Shown: in pieces, positions 36,896 through 45,213 of the stretch
How positions within the stretch are numbered: the first letter of the stretch is position 1
Layout of the letters: each line of letters opens with the position of its first letter
DNA from: Salegentibacter lacus
Lineage (GTDB): Bacteria; Bacteroidota; Bacteroidia; Flavobacteriales; Flavobacteriaceae
Assembly: GCF_020164555.1 (NCBI RefSeq)
Contig: NZ_JAIQZB010000001.1
Span: 124,001-188,000 of the forward strand
Direction: 5' to 3'
Length of the DNA: 64,000 nucleotides
Translations under genes and position numbers: made by a program
Notes under the pieces: model-generated
What the model saw: only the letters and a program-made list of their open reading frames with translations
What the model was told of the DNA's origin: nothing
The model's database searches: none

Positions 36896-39800
36896 TTATA
36901 AACCTAAGTTAAGTGTGAAAAACAAGCTTTGCACGCCCGGATATCCAAGTCCTGTAAAGCCAGTAGCATTACCACCGGCACCGGCACTAAAAGATTCAGG
37001 ATCAAAGCCATCCCAGGGTGTATAAAGGATGATATTATTAGCCGCTACTGAAACTCTCGCACTTTCAAGGAATGAAACGGAGCTTAATAAATTTTCACCA
37101 AAGTTATAACCCAGTGAAATGTTACGAAGCTTGATAAAAGAAGCATCGTGCACAAAATTTTCACTCACAGAACGATAGTGATTTCTATAGAAACCTGCTC
37201 CGTAATCCCTACCATCGGGCCCTTCTCCCTGGCCTAACCAAACTTCCTGAGTATTGGGAGACCCATCGGCAAGGACACCATCAAAAACGCGAGTTTCATT
37301 TCTATCTAAAGTATATTCAGCTATACCAAATGCAGAAAAGAAGTTATCGTATTGGCTATATTGTTCTAAACCGGTTCTGAAATCAATAAGGAAAGAAAGA
37401 TCAAAATTCTTATAAGTGAAATCATTCTTTAAACCTCCAATCCATTTAGGAGTGGTATTTCCTAAGATTAATTGATTTCCATTTCTAACCGGAAAACCAT
37501 TTTCACCAATTACTATAGGTAAATCTTCATTTAAGAAAAGATTGCTTTCATCGGCTCCAAAACGCTCATAACTGCTTCCAAAAATATTACCATAAGCTTC
37601 TCCTTCTATAAGTTGCATAGTAACGGTACTACCGGCATATCCAAACTGGCTTCCAACCTGAATTTGCTCTATACCTTCTCTAATGCTCACCACTTCATTT
37701 TGGTTATACGCCGCATTTAAAGTTATATTCCAGGTAAAATCTTCGGTTCTAACAGGATTACCAGAAATAATAAATTCAACACCCTGGTTTTCAATCTCCC
37801 CTGCGTTAGTGATGAAAGTAGAGAACCCTGAAGATTCAGAAACCGGTACCGGAATAATTTGATCTTTACTATTAGATTTATACCAGGTAAGGTCTATTCC
37901 TAAACGGTTCCCAAAAAATCTAAGATCGGTACCAAATTCAATAGAAGTAGTTCTTTCTGGTTTTAATCCAAGATCGCCAAATTGGCTAAATCTTGTAAAA
38001 CCAACTTCACCTCCTAAAGGAAAAATACCCGGTGAAGTATAGGTTTGGCCTATTCTATAAGGATCTGTATCCTTACCTACTTCAGCGTAAGATGCTCTAA
38101 GTTTTCCAAAAGAAAGCACTTCTGGCATTTCAAAGGCTTCGGTAAATATAAAACCTAAGTTAATTGAAGGATAAAAGAAGGAATTGTTCCCTTGGGGTAA
38201 AGTTGAAGTCCAGTCGTTTCTACCGGTGATATTAAGGAATAACATATCGTCATAATCTACCATAAGATCTCCATATAAACCTACCAGTCTTTTCTTACGT
38301 TTATCTTGTGAATTTGAGAGCTGACTGGCATAACTTAGATCGTAAAATTGAGGAATCACGAAATTCTCTCCGGTCGCATCAACCCGTTCGTAGTCACGTT
38401 CAAAAACGTCATTACCAACGCGCAAGGTGGTGTTCCACTTATCGTCCCATTGCTTCTTTAAGGTAATAAAGAGGTTAGAGTTTATATCCCTGCTATCTAT
38501 TCGGGTTTCAGTAATAAATCCCTGCGAGCTCAAAGGAACTTCACCTTCAATACCTAACGGGCCGGGAGTGATTTCTGTTCGGGAATCTGTATAAAAATCA
38601 GTACCAATTAGATAATTTACATCCATCCATTCAAACGGACTATATGTAAATTTAAGGTTTCCGATTATACGGTTAACTTCATCTTCAAAAGTACTAAAAC
38701 GGGCATCGTAAATAGGATTGGTATTGCCCCCAACAGTTTTCATAGTACCATCCTCATTTATATAATCGTTGATATCCTGCATTGGAGAATTGTAGACCAT
38801 ACGCTCCATAAACCTATCATGCGGCACACGATTACCTCCCGAAATAGTATAGTTCATATTACCAGCTACCTTAAGTTGGTCACTAAACTTCAATTCTCCA
38901 TTTAATCTGGCTGAAGTTCTTCCCCAATTACTAAAAGGAATAATACCTTCCTGATCCAGGTTATTTATAGAAGCATAGAAATTTGCTTTCTCATTTCCCC
39001 CTGAAATATTAAACGAGTTATCTATTTGAACTCCTGTTCTCATTGCATCTCTCCATATATCATTAATTTCGGCATCGGGATCTATTTCTCTAATTTCATC
39101 TATAGAAGGACCCCAGTTTGGCCAAAACGAATTAGGATCGTAAACGCCACCAAATCCTTGTCCATAAACATCCTGAATTTCTGGATATTGATTTACCTCT
39201 TCAAAGCCTATGGTACTGTTCACATTAATACGAACATCTCCGGCTTTACCTTTTTTAGTGGTAATAATCACTGCACCATTTGCAGCCCTAACCCCATAAA
39301 GTGCTGTTGCAGCCGCACCTTTAAGAACGTTCATAGATTCAATATCATTTGGATTGATATCGGCAGCCCGGTTAGATAAACCACGAGGCGTACTACCACT
39401 CTCTGTGGTAGAGTTATCTACCGGAACACCGTCTATTACAAATAAAGGTTGGTTATCGGCATTTGGGTCTAAAGAGTTTACCCCTCGAATAATTATCCTC
39501 GCACTTTGCCCTGGTGCACCACCCGAATTAGTAATTTGAACCCCGGCAGTTTGCCCCTGAAGTGCATTTACAATATTAGGCTGATTAGTTTTAGTGATAT
39601 CTTCACCCTGAATTTCCTGAACGGCATAACCTAATGCCTTTTTCTCTCTTTCTATTCCCAGTGAAGTTACTACTACCTCATCAAGACCCTCCATATCTTC
39701 GGTCATAGCCACATTAATCACGCTACGACCTTCTATAGCTTGCTCCTGACTTTCAAAGCCCAGGGAAGAAAAGACTAAAACTGCATCTTCAGCAACCTCA

Positions 39801-39988
39801 ATAGCATAATTACCATCCATATCGGTTACAGTACCGTCGTTAGTTCCCTTTACCAAAACATTTACGCCCGGTAAAGGCATTCCATCACTGGCTACGGTGA
39901 CTGTTCCGGTCACCTCCTGTTGCTGTGCAAACATTCCAGTAATCTGGAAAAATGCCAGCAAGGCCATAATCGTTAATTTGTTTCTCAT
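36896..39988 (-). CDS. susC: SusC/RagA-family TonB-linked outer-membrane transporter
   Basis: A 1030-residue TonB-dependent channel. It has a signal peptide (1-21, ending GMFAQ) and a carboxypeptidase-regulatory-like domain (about 24-100, with GMPLPGVNVLVKGTNDGTVT and DMDGNYAI). The plug follows, with the SusC hallmark LDEVVVTSLGIEREKKALGY and the conserved ALQGQTAGVQI and IRGVNSL...LFVIDGVPVD. The rest is a 22-strand-type barrel. With SusD it imports large nutrients, such as glycans or peptides. No sigma/anti-sigma pair or glycosidase lies beside it. Its neighbours are peptidoglycan-type hydrolases, which points to peptides rather than polysaccharide. Confidence 0.95.
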   Translation of the reverse strand: MRNKLTIMALLAFFQITGMFAQQQEVTGTVTVASDGMPLPGVNVLVKGTNDGTVTDMDGNYAIEVAEDAVLVFSSLGFESQEQAIEGRSVINVAMTEDMEGLDEVVVTSLGIEREKKALGYAVQEIQGEDITKTNQPNIVNALQGQTAGVQITNSGGAPGQSARIIIRGVNSLDPNADNQPLFVIDGVPVDNSTTESGSTPRGLSNRAADINPNDIESMNVLKGAAATALYGVRAANGAVIITTKKGKAGDVRINVNSTIGFEEVNQYPEIQDVYGQGFGGVYDPNSFWPNWGPSIDEIREIDPDAEINDIWRDAMRTGVQIDNSFNISGGNEKANFYASINNLDQEGIIPFSNWGRTSARLNGELKFSDQLKVAGNMNYTISGGNRVPHDRFMERMVYNSPMQDINDYINEDGTMKTVGGNTNPIYDARFSTFEDEVNRIIGNLKFTYSPFEWMDVNYLIGTDFYTDSRTEITPGPLGIEGEVPLSSQGFITETRIDSRDINSNLFITLKKQWDDKWNTTLRVGNDVFERDYERVDATGENFVIPQFYDLSYASQLSNSQDKRKKRLVGLYGDLMVDYDDMLFLNITGRNDWTSTLPQGNNSFFYPSINLGFIFTEAFEMPEVLSFGKLRASYAEVGKDTDPYRIGQTYTSPGIFPLGGEVGFTRFSQFGDLGLKPERTTSIEFGTDLRFFGNRLGIDLTWYKSNSKDQIIPVPVSESSGFSTFITNAGEIENQGVEFIISGNPVRTEDFTWNITLNAAYNQNEVVSIREGIEQIQVGSQFGYAGSTVTMQLIEGEAYGNIFGSSYERFGADESNLFLNEDLPIVIGENGFPVRNGNQLILGNTTPKWIGGLKNDFTYKNFDLSFLIDFRTGLEQYSQYDNFFSAFGIAEYTLDRNETRVFDGVLADGSPNTQEVWLGQGEGPDGRDYGAGFYRNHYRSVSENFVHDASFIKLRNISLGYNFGENLLSSVSFLESARVSVAANNIILYTPWDGFDPESFSAGAGGNATGFTGLGYPGVQSLFFTLNLGL

Positions 39989-40104
39989 TCCTTTTGTGTG
40001 TTAAAGTTTTCTGAATAATAAATTAAATATACCGAAAAGCGCCAGAACAAGGCAAATTTGTTGACTTAAAAATTAAACTTTTATTAACTTCTTGATAATT
40101 AAAT

Positions 40105-40112
40105 TAACTTTG
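40105..40112 (+). promoter_or_regulatory. Putative -7 element (TAACTTTG) for the PBP4-like gene
   Basis: An exact TAnnTTTG match 46 bases before the GTG start at 40159, in the AT-rich region shared with the divergent susC gene. The -33 element is unclear. Confidence 0.4.
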
Positions 40113-40158
40113 TGCTAATTTTTTAAAAATACTTAAACCTGTTTAAAATTTTATAATC

Positions 40159-41478
40159 GTGAACAATTCCTCAAAAAAATATTTTTTCCTAATTTCAATG
40201 CTCATTTTGTTTGGCTCATGTTCAACGACCCGGAACATAAGCAAGCCTTTAAATAAAATTTTTACCGAATCTCCTGTTTTTAAACAAGGGTTTGCGGGTT
40301 TTATGGTGATTGACCCGGAAGAGAACAAAACTCTTTACAGCCATAACACTAATAAATACTTCACACCGGCCTCCAACACAAAACTTTTTACTTTCTATGC
40401 AGGCTTAAAAATTCTGGGCGATTCTATTCCTGCGCTTAAATATCTTATTGAAAATGACACCCTTTACTTTAAAGCCACAGGAGACCCGTCATTTCTAAAT
40501 GAAAATTTACCTAATTCCTCAGTTTTTGAGTTTCTAAAGAATAACAAGAATCATTTGACGTATGTAGCACCAATCTACACTGAAAAGCACCAGGGACCCG
40601 GTTGGGCCTGGGACGATTATAACGCATACTATTCAGCTGAACGTACTGCTTTTCCTATTTATGGCAATATGGTAGGATTTGATTTTGAAAAAAATAAGGA
40701 GTTTCCTGTGGTTTCACCTCGAATTTTCAAAGATTCCCTGGCAAGTTCTAAGGACAGCTTAATTTCAGCCCGGATTATACGTGATATAAACAGTAACCGA
40801 TTTCAGTTTAACAATCAAAAAAAGCAATCAGATTTTTCACAATCTGTACCTTTTAAAATTTCTTCGGAAATTCTCGTAAAACTTCTAAATGACACGCTGC
40901 AAAAACCGGTTAGCTTAATTCAGAATTCAGAATTAAACAAGAAGCTTGATAAAACGCAATATAGTGTTCCCGCCGACAGTGTTTATAAAGAAATGTTGAA
41001 AGTAAGCGATAATTTTATAGCAGAACAAATCCTGATTATGGCCGCGGGAAAATTGTCAGACACTTTAAAATCTGATATCGCTATAGATTATATGAAGGAA
41101 AACTATCTAAAAGATTTGCCCGATGAACCTATGTGGTATGACGGCTCGGGGCTTTCACGCTACAATCTTTTTACCCCCCGAAGTATGGTGAGACTACTTC
41201 AGAAAATTAAAGCTGAAGTTTCGCAGGAAGAATTACTGGAAATGCTACCAACCGGCGGGCATTCGGGAACTATAAAGAATTATTACAAAGCAGAGGAACC
41301 TTATGTTTTTGCAAAAACAGGAACTTTAAAAAATAATCACAGCCTTAGCGGATACCTTAAAACCAAAAACGGAAAAATCCTCATTTTTAGTTTTATGAAT
41401 AGCAATTACACCGTACCTTCCGCAGTTCTTAAGGCTGAAATGGAAAAAGTGCTGCTCAACATTCGTGATAATTACTAA
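40159..41478 (+). CDS. Lipoprotein D-alanyl-D-alanine carboxypeptidase/endopeptidase (PBP4-like, S13)
   Basis: A 439-residue penicillin-binding protein of the S13/DacB type, with lipobox FGSC (Cys21). It trims or cuts peptidoglycan stem peptides outside the cytoplasm. The three active-site motifs are present: S-x-x-K as SNTK (72-75), S-x-N as SDN (283-285) and KTG (386-388). The start is GTG at 40159, which gives the signal peptide directly. It is divergent from susC and 25 bases upstream of the L,D-carboxypeptidase gene on the same strand, so the two peptidoglycan peptidases probably form one unit. Confidence 0.92.
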   Translation: MNNSSKKYFFLISMLILFGSCSTTRNISKPLNKIFTESPVFKQGFAGFMVIDPEENKTLYSHNTNKYFTPASNTKLFTFYAGLKILGDSIPALKYLIENDTLYFKATGDPSFLNENLPNSSVFEFLKNNKNHLTYVAPIYTEKHQGPGWAWDDYNAYYSAERTAFPIYGNMVGFDFEKNKEFPVVSPRIFKDSLASSKDSLISARIIRDINSNRFQFNNQKKQSDFSQSVPFKISSEILVKLLNDTLQKPVSLIQNSELNKKLDKTQYSVPADSVYKEMLKVSDNFIAEQILIMAAGKLSDTLKSDIAIDYMKENYLKDLPDEPMWYDGSGLSRYNLFTPRSMVRLLQKIKAEVSQEELLEMLPTGGHSGTIKNYYKAEEPYVFAKTGTLKNNHSLSGYLKTKNGKILIFSFMNSNYTVPSAVLKAEMEKVLLNIRDNY

Positions 41479-41503
41479 CTTTAGTTTTTCAAAATCACCG
41501 CAA

Positions 41504-42556
41504 ATGCAACGTAGAAAATTCATTCAAAATATAGGAATAGGAAGTTTGGCTTTTCCGCTGGCTAATTTTACTGAAATTGATAAAATTGGTCCTTTAAATA
41601 GCTCGGTTATAATTCCTCAGGGATTAAAAGAAGGCGATACAGTTGGAGTTGTAAGCCCTTCCAGCGCGATTTTTGAAAGCGAACCTTACGAAATTGCTAA
41701 AGAAAGTCTTGAAGCAATGGGATTAAAAGTGAAATTCGGCAAATTCGTAAAAAGCAACTACGGACACCTGGCAGGAACCGATGAAGAACGTGCCGAAGAA
41801 CTCAATAATATGTTTCGTGACGATTCGATTCAGGCTGTTATAGCGCTTCGGGGAGGATCAGGTGCAGCAAGGATCCTGGATAAGTTAGATTATGAAGCTA
41901 TAAAAAACAATCCAAAAATCTTCATCGGTTACAGCGATATCACTGCGCTACATTTAGCGATTTACGAAAAAACCGCACTTGTAACTTACCACGGTCCTTT
42001 AGCGGTTTCAACCTGGAATTCCTTCAGTTTTGATCATTTTAAACGTTTGTTATTCGATAAAGAGAAAATAACTTTCACCAATCCCACCGATAAAGGCGAT
42101 AACCTGGTACAAATCGAAAACCGCATTAGAACTATTCAGCCCGGCGAAGCCACCGGCCGACTTATCGGCGGAAATCTCTCCGTACTTACCGGTATTATGG
42201 GGTCAGAATATTTCCCAACAGATTGGGAAGACAATATCCTGTATTTAGAAGATGTAGGTGAACAAATTTATGCCGTAGACCGAATGATGAGTCAGTTGCA
42301 ATTAGGTGGAGTACTGGATAAAATTAGCGGATTTGTTTTTGGAAAATGTACCAGCTGCAATCCCGGCGGCTCGGGATATGGATCCTTAACTATGGAAGAA
42401 GTAATAGATCATTATATAAAACCTTTGCATATCCCGGCTTTTACCGGAGCAATGATTGGCCATATAGACGATAATATAACGATTCCTAACGGATTGAAAG
42501 CGAAGATAAACGCTACAAAGGGCAGCATTGAACTTCTGGAAAACCCCGTTAAATAA
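41504..42556 (+). CDS. Exported L,D-carboxypeptidase (S66 / LdcA family)
   Basis: Removes the terminal D-Ala from L,D-bonded tetrapeptides in peptidoglycan recycling. From the ATG at 41504 it has 350 residues. The start MQRRKFIQNIGIGSLAFPLA is an RR-type (Tat-like) signal, so this member is probably exported, unlike cytoplasmic E. coli LdcA. The nucleophile is Ser144 in IGYSDIT. VIALRGGSGAARILD, GNLSVLTGIMGSEY, LYLEDVGE and the His-containing GAMIGHIDDN match the family. An in-frame GTG at 41465 would overlap the previous gene and lengthen the signal, so it is not used. Confidence 0.88.
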   Translation: MQRRKFIQNIGIGSLAFPLANFTEIDKIGPLNSSVIIPQGLKEGDTVGVVSPSSAIFESEPYEIAKESLEAMGLKVKFGKFVKSNYGHLAGTDEERAEELNNMFRDDSIQAVIALRGGSGAARILDKLDYEAIKNNPKIFIGYSDITALHLAIYEKTALVTYHGPLAVSTWNSFSFDHFKRLLFDKEKITFTNPTDKGDNLVQIENRIRTIQPGEATGRLIGGNLSVLTGIMGSEYFPTDWEDNILYLEDVGEQIYAVDRMMSQLQLGGVLDKISGFVFGKCTSCNPGGSGYGSLTMEEVIDHYIKPLHIPAFTGAMIGHIDDNITIPNGLKAKINATKGSIELLENPVK

Positions 42557-42632
42557 TTATTTCATAAAAAGTAAATTGGCTTAAAACCGCCGATTATTCC
42601 CAACAATTCTTATTTTTAAGAAAATTTTAATC

Positions 42633-44159
42633 TTGGATAAAACGCAGGAATTCGTAGAACATATTCGCAATGCCTACCAACCCAAAGGTGATTATATTCA
42701 TTTGGGTGCGGCGATGCTAAACGGTGAAACATTTGCCGATGCTGCGGTTAAAATTCCGTTGAAAACAATGAACCGCCACGGACTTATTGCCGGGGCTACA
42801 GGAACGGGAAAATCAAAAACACTACAAATTTTAGCTGAAAATCTTTCGCAAAAAGGCGTTCCCGTTTTATTAATGGATGTAAAAGGAGACCTTAGTGGGA
42901 TCGCGAAGCCATCTGCCGGAGAAGAATTTCTACATGAACGGCACAAAAAACTTGGCTTTCCTTTTAAAAGCTCAAAATCGCCGGTTGAATTCCTTACTAT
43001 TTCAGAACAAAATGGCGTTCGGTTGAGGGCTACAGTTAGCGAATTCGGCCCTGTTCTTTTATCCCGAATTTTAGATGTCACTCCAACCCAGGAAGGAATT
43101 CTCGCCATTATTTTTAAATATTGCGACGACCATCATTTGCCATTGCTAGATCTTAAAGATCTTAAAAAGATGCTTCAGTATGTGACCAATGAAGGCCGCG
43201 AAACCATAGAGAATGAATACGGTAGAATTTCCAGCGCTTCCACCGGGGCTATTTTAAGAAAAATTGTAGCCCTCGAACAACAAGGTGCAGAGCGATTTTT
43301 TGGGGAACGCTCTTTTGAAGTAACCGATCTTACCAGAAAAGACGAAAACGGCCACGGCTATGTAAACATCATGCGGCTTACCGATATTCAGGATAAACCA
43401 AAACTATTTTCAACTTTTATGCTGAGCCTTCTGGCAGAGATTTATACAACTTTTCCCGAGGAAGGCGATAGCGACAAACCAAAACTGGTGTTGTTTATAG
43501 ACGAAGCCCACCTTATTTTTAAGGAAGCTTCAGGAGCATTGTTGGATCAAATAGAAAGTATTGTAAAATTAATTCGGTCTAAAGGTGTGGGACTTTATTT
43601 TGTTACCCAAAACCCCACCGATGTTCCTTCCGAAGTACTAGGTCAGCTGGGATTGAAAATTCAGCATGCGCTACGAGCATTTACTGCAAAAGATCGAAAA
43701 GCTATAAAATTATCGGCTGAAAATTATCCGATTTCGGAATACTACGATACCAAAAACCAGCTTACCTCGTTAGGTATAGGAGAAGCACTGGTTTCGGCAT
43801 TAGACGAGAAAGGAAGACCTTCTGCACTCGCTGCCACAATGCTAAGAGCACCAATGAGTAGGATGGATATCTTAACCGATACCGAACTGGAAGAGCTTAT
43901 TTTACAATCTAAATTAAGACCAAAATATAACGAAGAAATTGATCGTGAAAGCGCGTATGAACTTCTGAATAAAAAAATAGATGAAGCGGAGGCTAAAGAA
44001 GCCAAAGAAAAGGCTGAAGCTGAAACTTTAGAACGAAAAAAAACCGCTACAAATAGCAGCCGAAGCTCTGGAAAAACACAGGGAGCAATTATAAAAGTGC
44101 TTACCAGCGCTACTTTTATTAGAGGCGTAATGGGCGTGCTCAACAAATTATTAAAATAA
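42633..44159 (+). CDS. HerA-like ATPase, DUF853 family
   Basis: A 508-residue cytoplasmic P-loop ATPase of the DUF853 group, related to HerA/FtsK helicases. Walker A is GATGTGKS (54-61). Walker B is LVLFIDEAH, with Asp290 and Glu291. VTQNPTDVPSEVLGQLG and the arginine-containing HALRAFTAKDRKAIKL match the family. Residues about 435-475 are a charged Ala/Glu/Lys coiled coil, and a short hydrophobic C-terminus follows. The physiological role is unknown. The start is TTG at 42633, the only start that gives the family N-terminus. The lipoprotein gene follows 25 bases later. Confidence 0.88.
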   Translation: MDKTQEFVEHIRNAYQPKGDYIHLGAAMLNGETFADAAVKIPLKTMNRHGLIAGATGTGKSKTLQILAENLSQKGVPVLLMDVKGDLSGIAKPSAGEEFLHERHKKLGFPFKSSKSPVEFLTISEQNGVRLRATVSEFGPVLLSRILDVTPTQEGILAIIFKYCDDHHLPLLDLKDLKKMLQYVTNEGRETIENEYGRISSASTGAILRKIVALEQQGAERFFGERSFEVTDLTRKDENGHGYVNIMRLTDIQDKPKLFSTFMLSLLAEIYTTFPEEGDSDKPKLVLFIDEAHLIFKEASGALLDQIESIVKLIRSKGVGLYFVTQNPTDVPSEVLGQLGLKIQHALRAFTAKDRKAIKLSAENYPISEYYDTKNQLTSLGIGEALVSALDEKGRPSALAATMLRAPMSRMDILTDTELEELILQSKLRPKYNEEIDRESAYELLNKKIDEAEAKEAKEKAEAETLERKKTATNSSRSSGKTQGAIIKVLTSATFIRGVMGVLNKLLK

Positions 44160-44184
44160 ATATCATCAATATTCAATCTAAAAA

Positions 44185-44742
44185 ATGAAAAAATCTTTGC
44201 TACTTATTCTAGGCTTAACTTTAGGTCTAACCTCCTGTCAAAAAGACGAAGACAATCCTTTTTTAATCACTGCTAACCAGGTTGGCCCGGTTAACCGGGA
44301 TATCAAAATTAACCAGTTAGACTCTCTATTTTCGGAAGATTCTCTTGTAAAACAAAAAAGTGGTGCCGAAGAATTTCGGGCTACCAGTGAAATAAAAGTT
44401 TTTGAAAAAGGCGGCAAACCTTTAATGATTTTAGAGCCATTACAGGAGTTCGATTCTACCAGTACTATTGGTTATATCCGTGTGTTGGACCCGAGATATG
44501 AAACTAAAAGTGGTTTGAGTACAGCGAGTACTTTTAAAGATATTATGGAAGATTATAATATTTCAAGAATTGAAAATACGCTTAATGCAGCTGTAGTTTT
44601 TATAGACGATATTAACGCCTACATCACCATAGATAAAAAAGAATTACCTTCAGATTTAAGGTATGATACCGACTCCAAAATTAGAGCATCTCAAATTCCC
44701 GACGATGCGAAAATCAAGTATTTTATGATCTATTGGGACTAA
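44185..44742 (+). CDS. Lipoprotein of unknown function
   Basis: A 185-residue predicted lipoprotein (signal MKKSLLLILGLTLGLTSC, Cys18). The mature protein is acidic and has no domain I recognise. Features seen are NQVGPVNRDIKINQLDSLF near the start and a C-terminal PSDLRYDTDSKIRASQIPDD followed by KIKYFMIYWD. The latter segment recurs in conserved flavobacterial lipoproteins as far as I recall, but I cannot name the family. It is probably co-transcribed with the HerA-like gene. The next ~190 bases hold only a 27-codon frame (44753-44833), probably not a gene. Confidence 0.75.
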   Translation: MKKSLLLILGLTLGLTSCQKDEDNPFLITANQVGPVNRDIKINQLDSLFSEDSLVKQKSGAEEFRATSEIKVFEKGGKPLMILEPLQEFDSTSTIGYIRVLDPRYETKSGLSTASTFKDIMEDYNISRIENTLNAAVVFIDDINAYITIDKKELPSDLRYDTDSKIRASQIPDDAKIKYFMIYWD

Positions 44743-44928
44743 AATTTTAAAGATGTTAAAGATGAAAATTAAAGGTTGGGAAGATGAAACTGAAGCAATT
44801 TCTGAAATAGAAAATGGATTCCTCAACCTATAAAAAGCTATTAAGCTCATTTTTTTACGAAATGTTAATCACAGTATGATTTTCAAACATTTGGCTACCT
44901 TTATCTCCCTAACCAAAACACTTTAGCT

Positions 44929-45132
44929 ATGATTAAAATCTTAGGAATTATCTTAACCGTTGGCGGTGCTATTGCACTGGTAATGGGGATTCTGGGAATT
45001 TTTGGAAGTATTACTCTTATGTTAAGTCCCTGGGCACTGGCCATCATTGGGTTTATTTTCTTTATTTCAGGGATTTCCCTTATAAAAAGAAGAAAAGATA
45101 CTGAAGATATTCAAACAGAGAGAAAAGCTTAA
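44929..45132 (+). CDS. Small membrane protein with two helices
   Basis: A 67-residue protein with two hydrophobic helices (about 4-26 and 31-50) separated by a short Ser-Pro turn, then a basic and polar tail (KRRKDTEDIQTERKA) that would face the cytoplasm. It has no known domain. A good bidirectional terminator lies 18 bases after its stop, which supports it as a real gene. Function unknown. Confidence 0.65.
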   Translation: MIKILGIILTVGGAIALVMGILGIFGSITLMLSPWALAIIGFIFFISGISLIKRRKDTEDIQTERKA

Positions 45133-45150
45133 TAAGACTTTTATAAAACA

Positions 45151-45180
45151 AAAAAGGTGCCCATTGCGAGGCACCTTTTT
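45151..45180. terminator. Bidirectional terminator at the end of the dcw cluster
   Basis: AAAAAGGTGCC (45151-45161) pairs with GGCACCTTTTT (45170-45180) around an 8-base loop. It serves ftsZ on the minus strand and the small membrane protein gene on the plus strand. Confidence 0.88.
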
Positions 45181-45213
45181 TTTATGAACAGTAATATATA
45201 ATAAAGATTGATG

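Noticed and set aside
39026-39379. 117-codon plus-strand frame opposite susC
   Set aside because: It is fully inside a conserved TonB receptor gene on the other strand and has no recognisable product.
44753-44833. 27-codon open frame between the lipoprotein gene and the small membrane protein gene
   Set aside because: Too short, no domain, no clear start context; I cannot support it as a gene.
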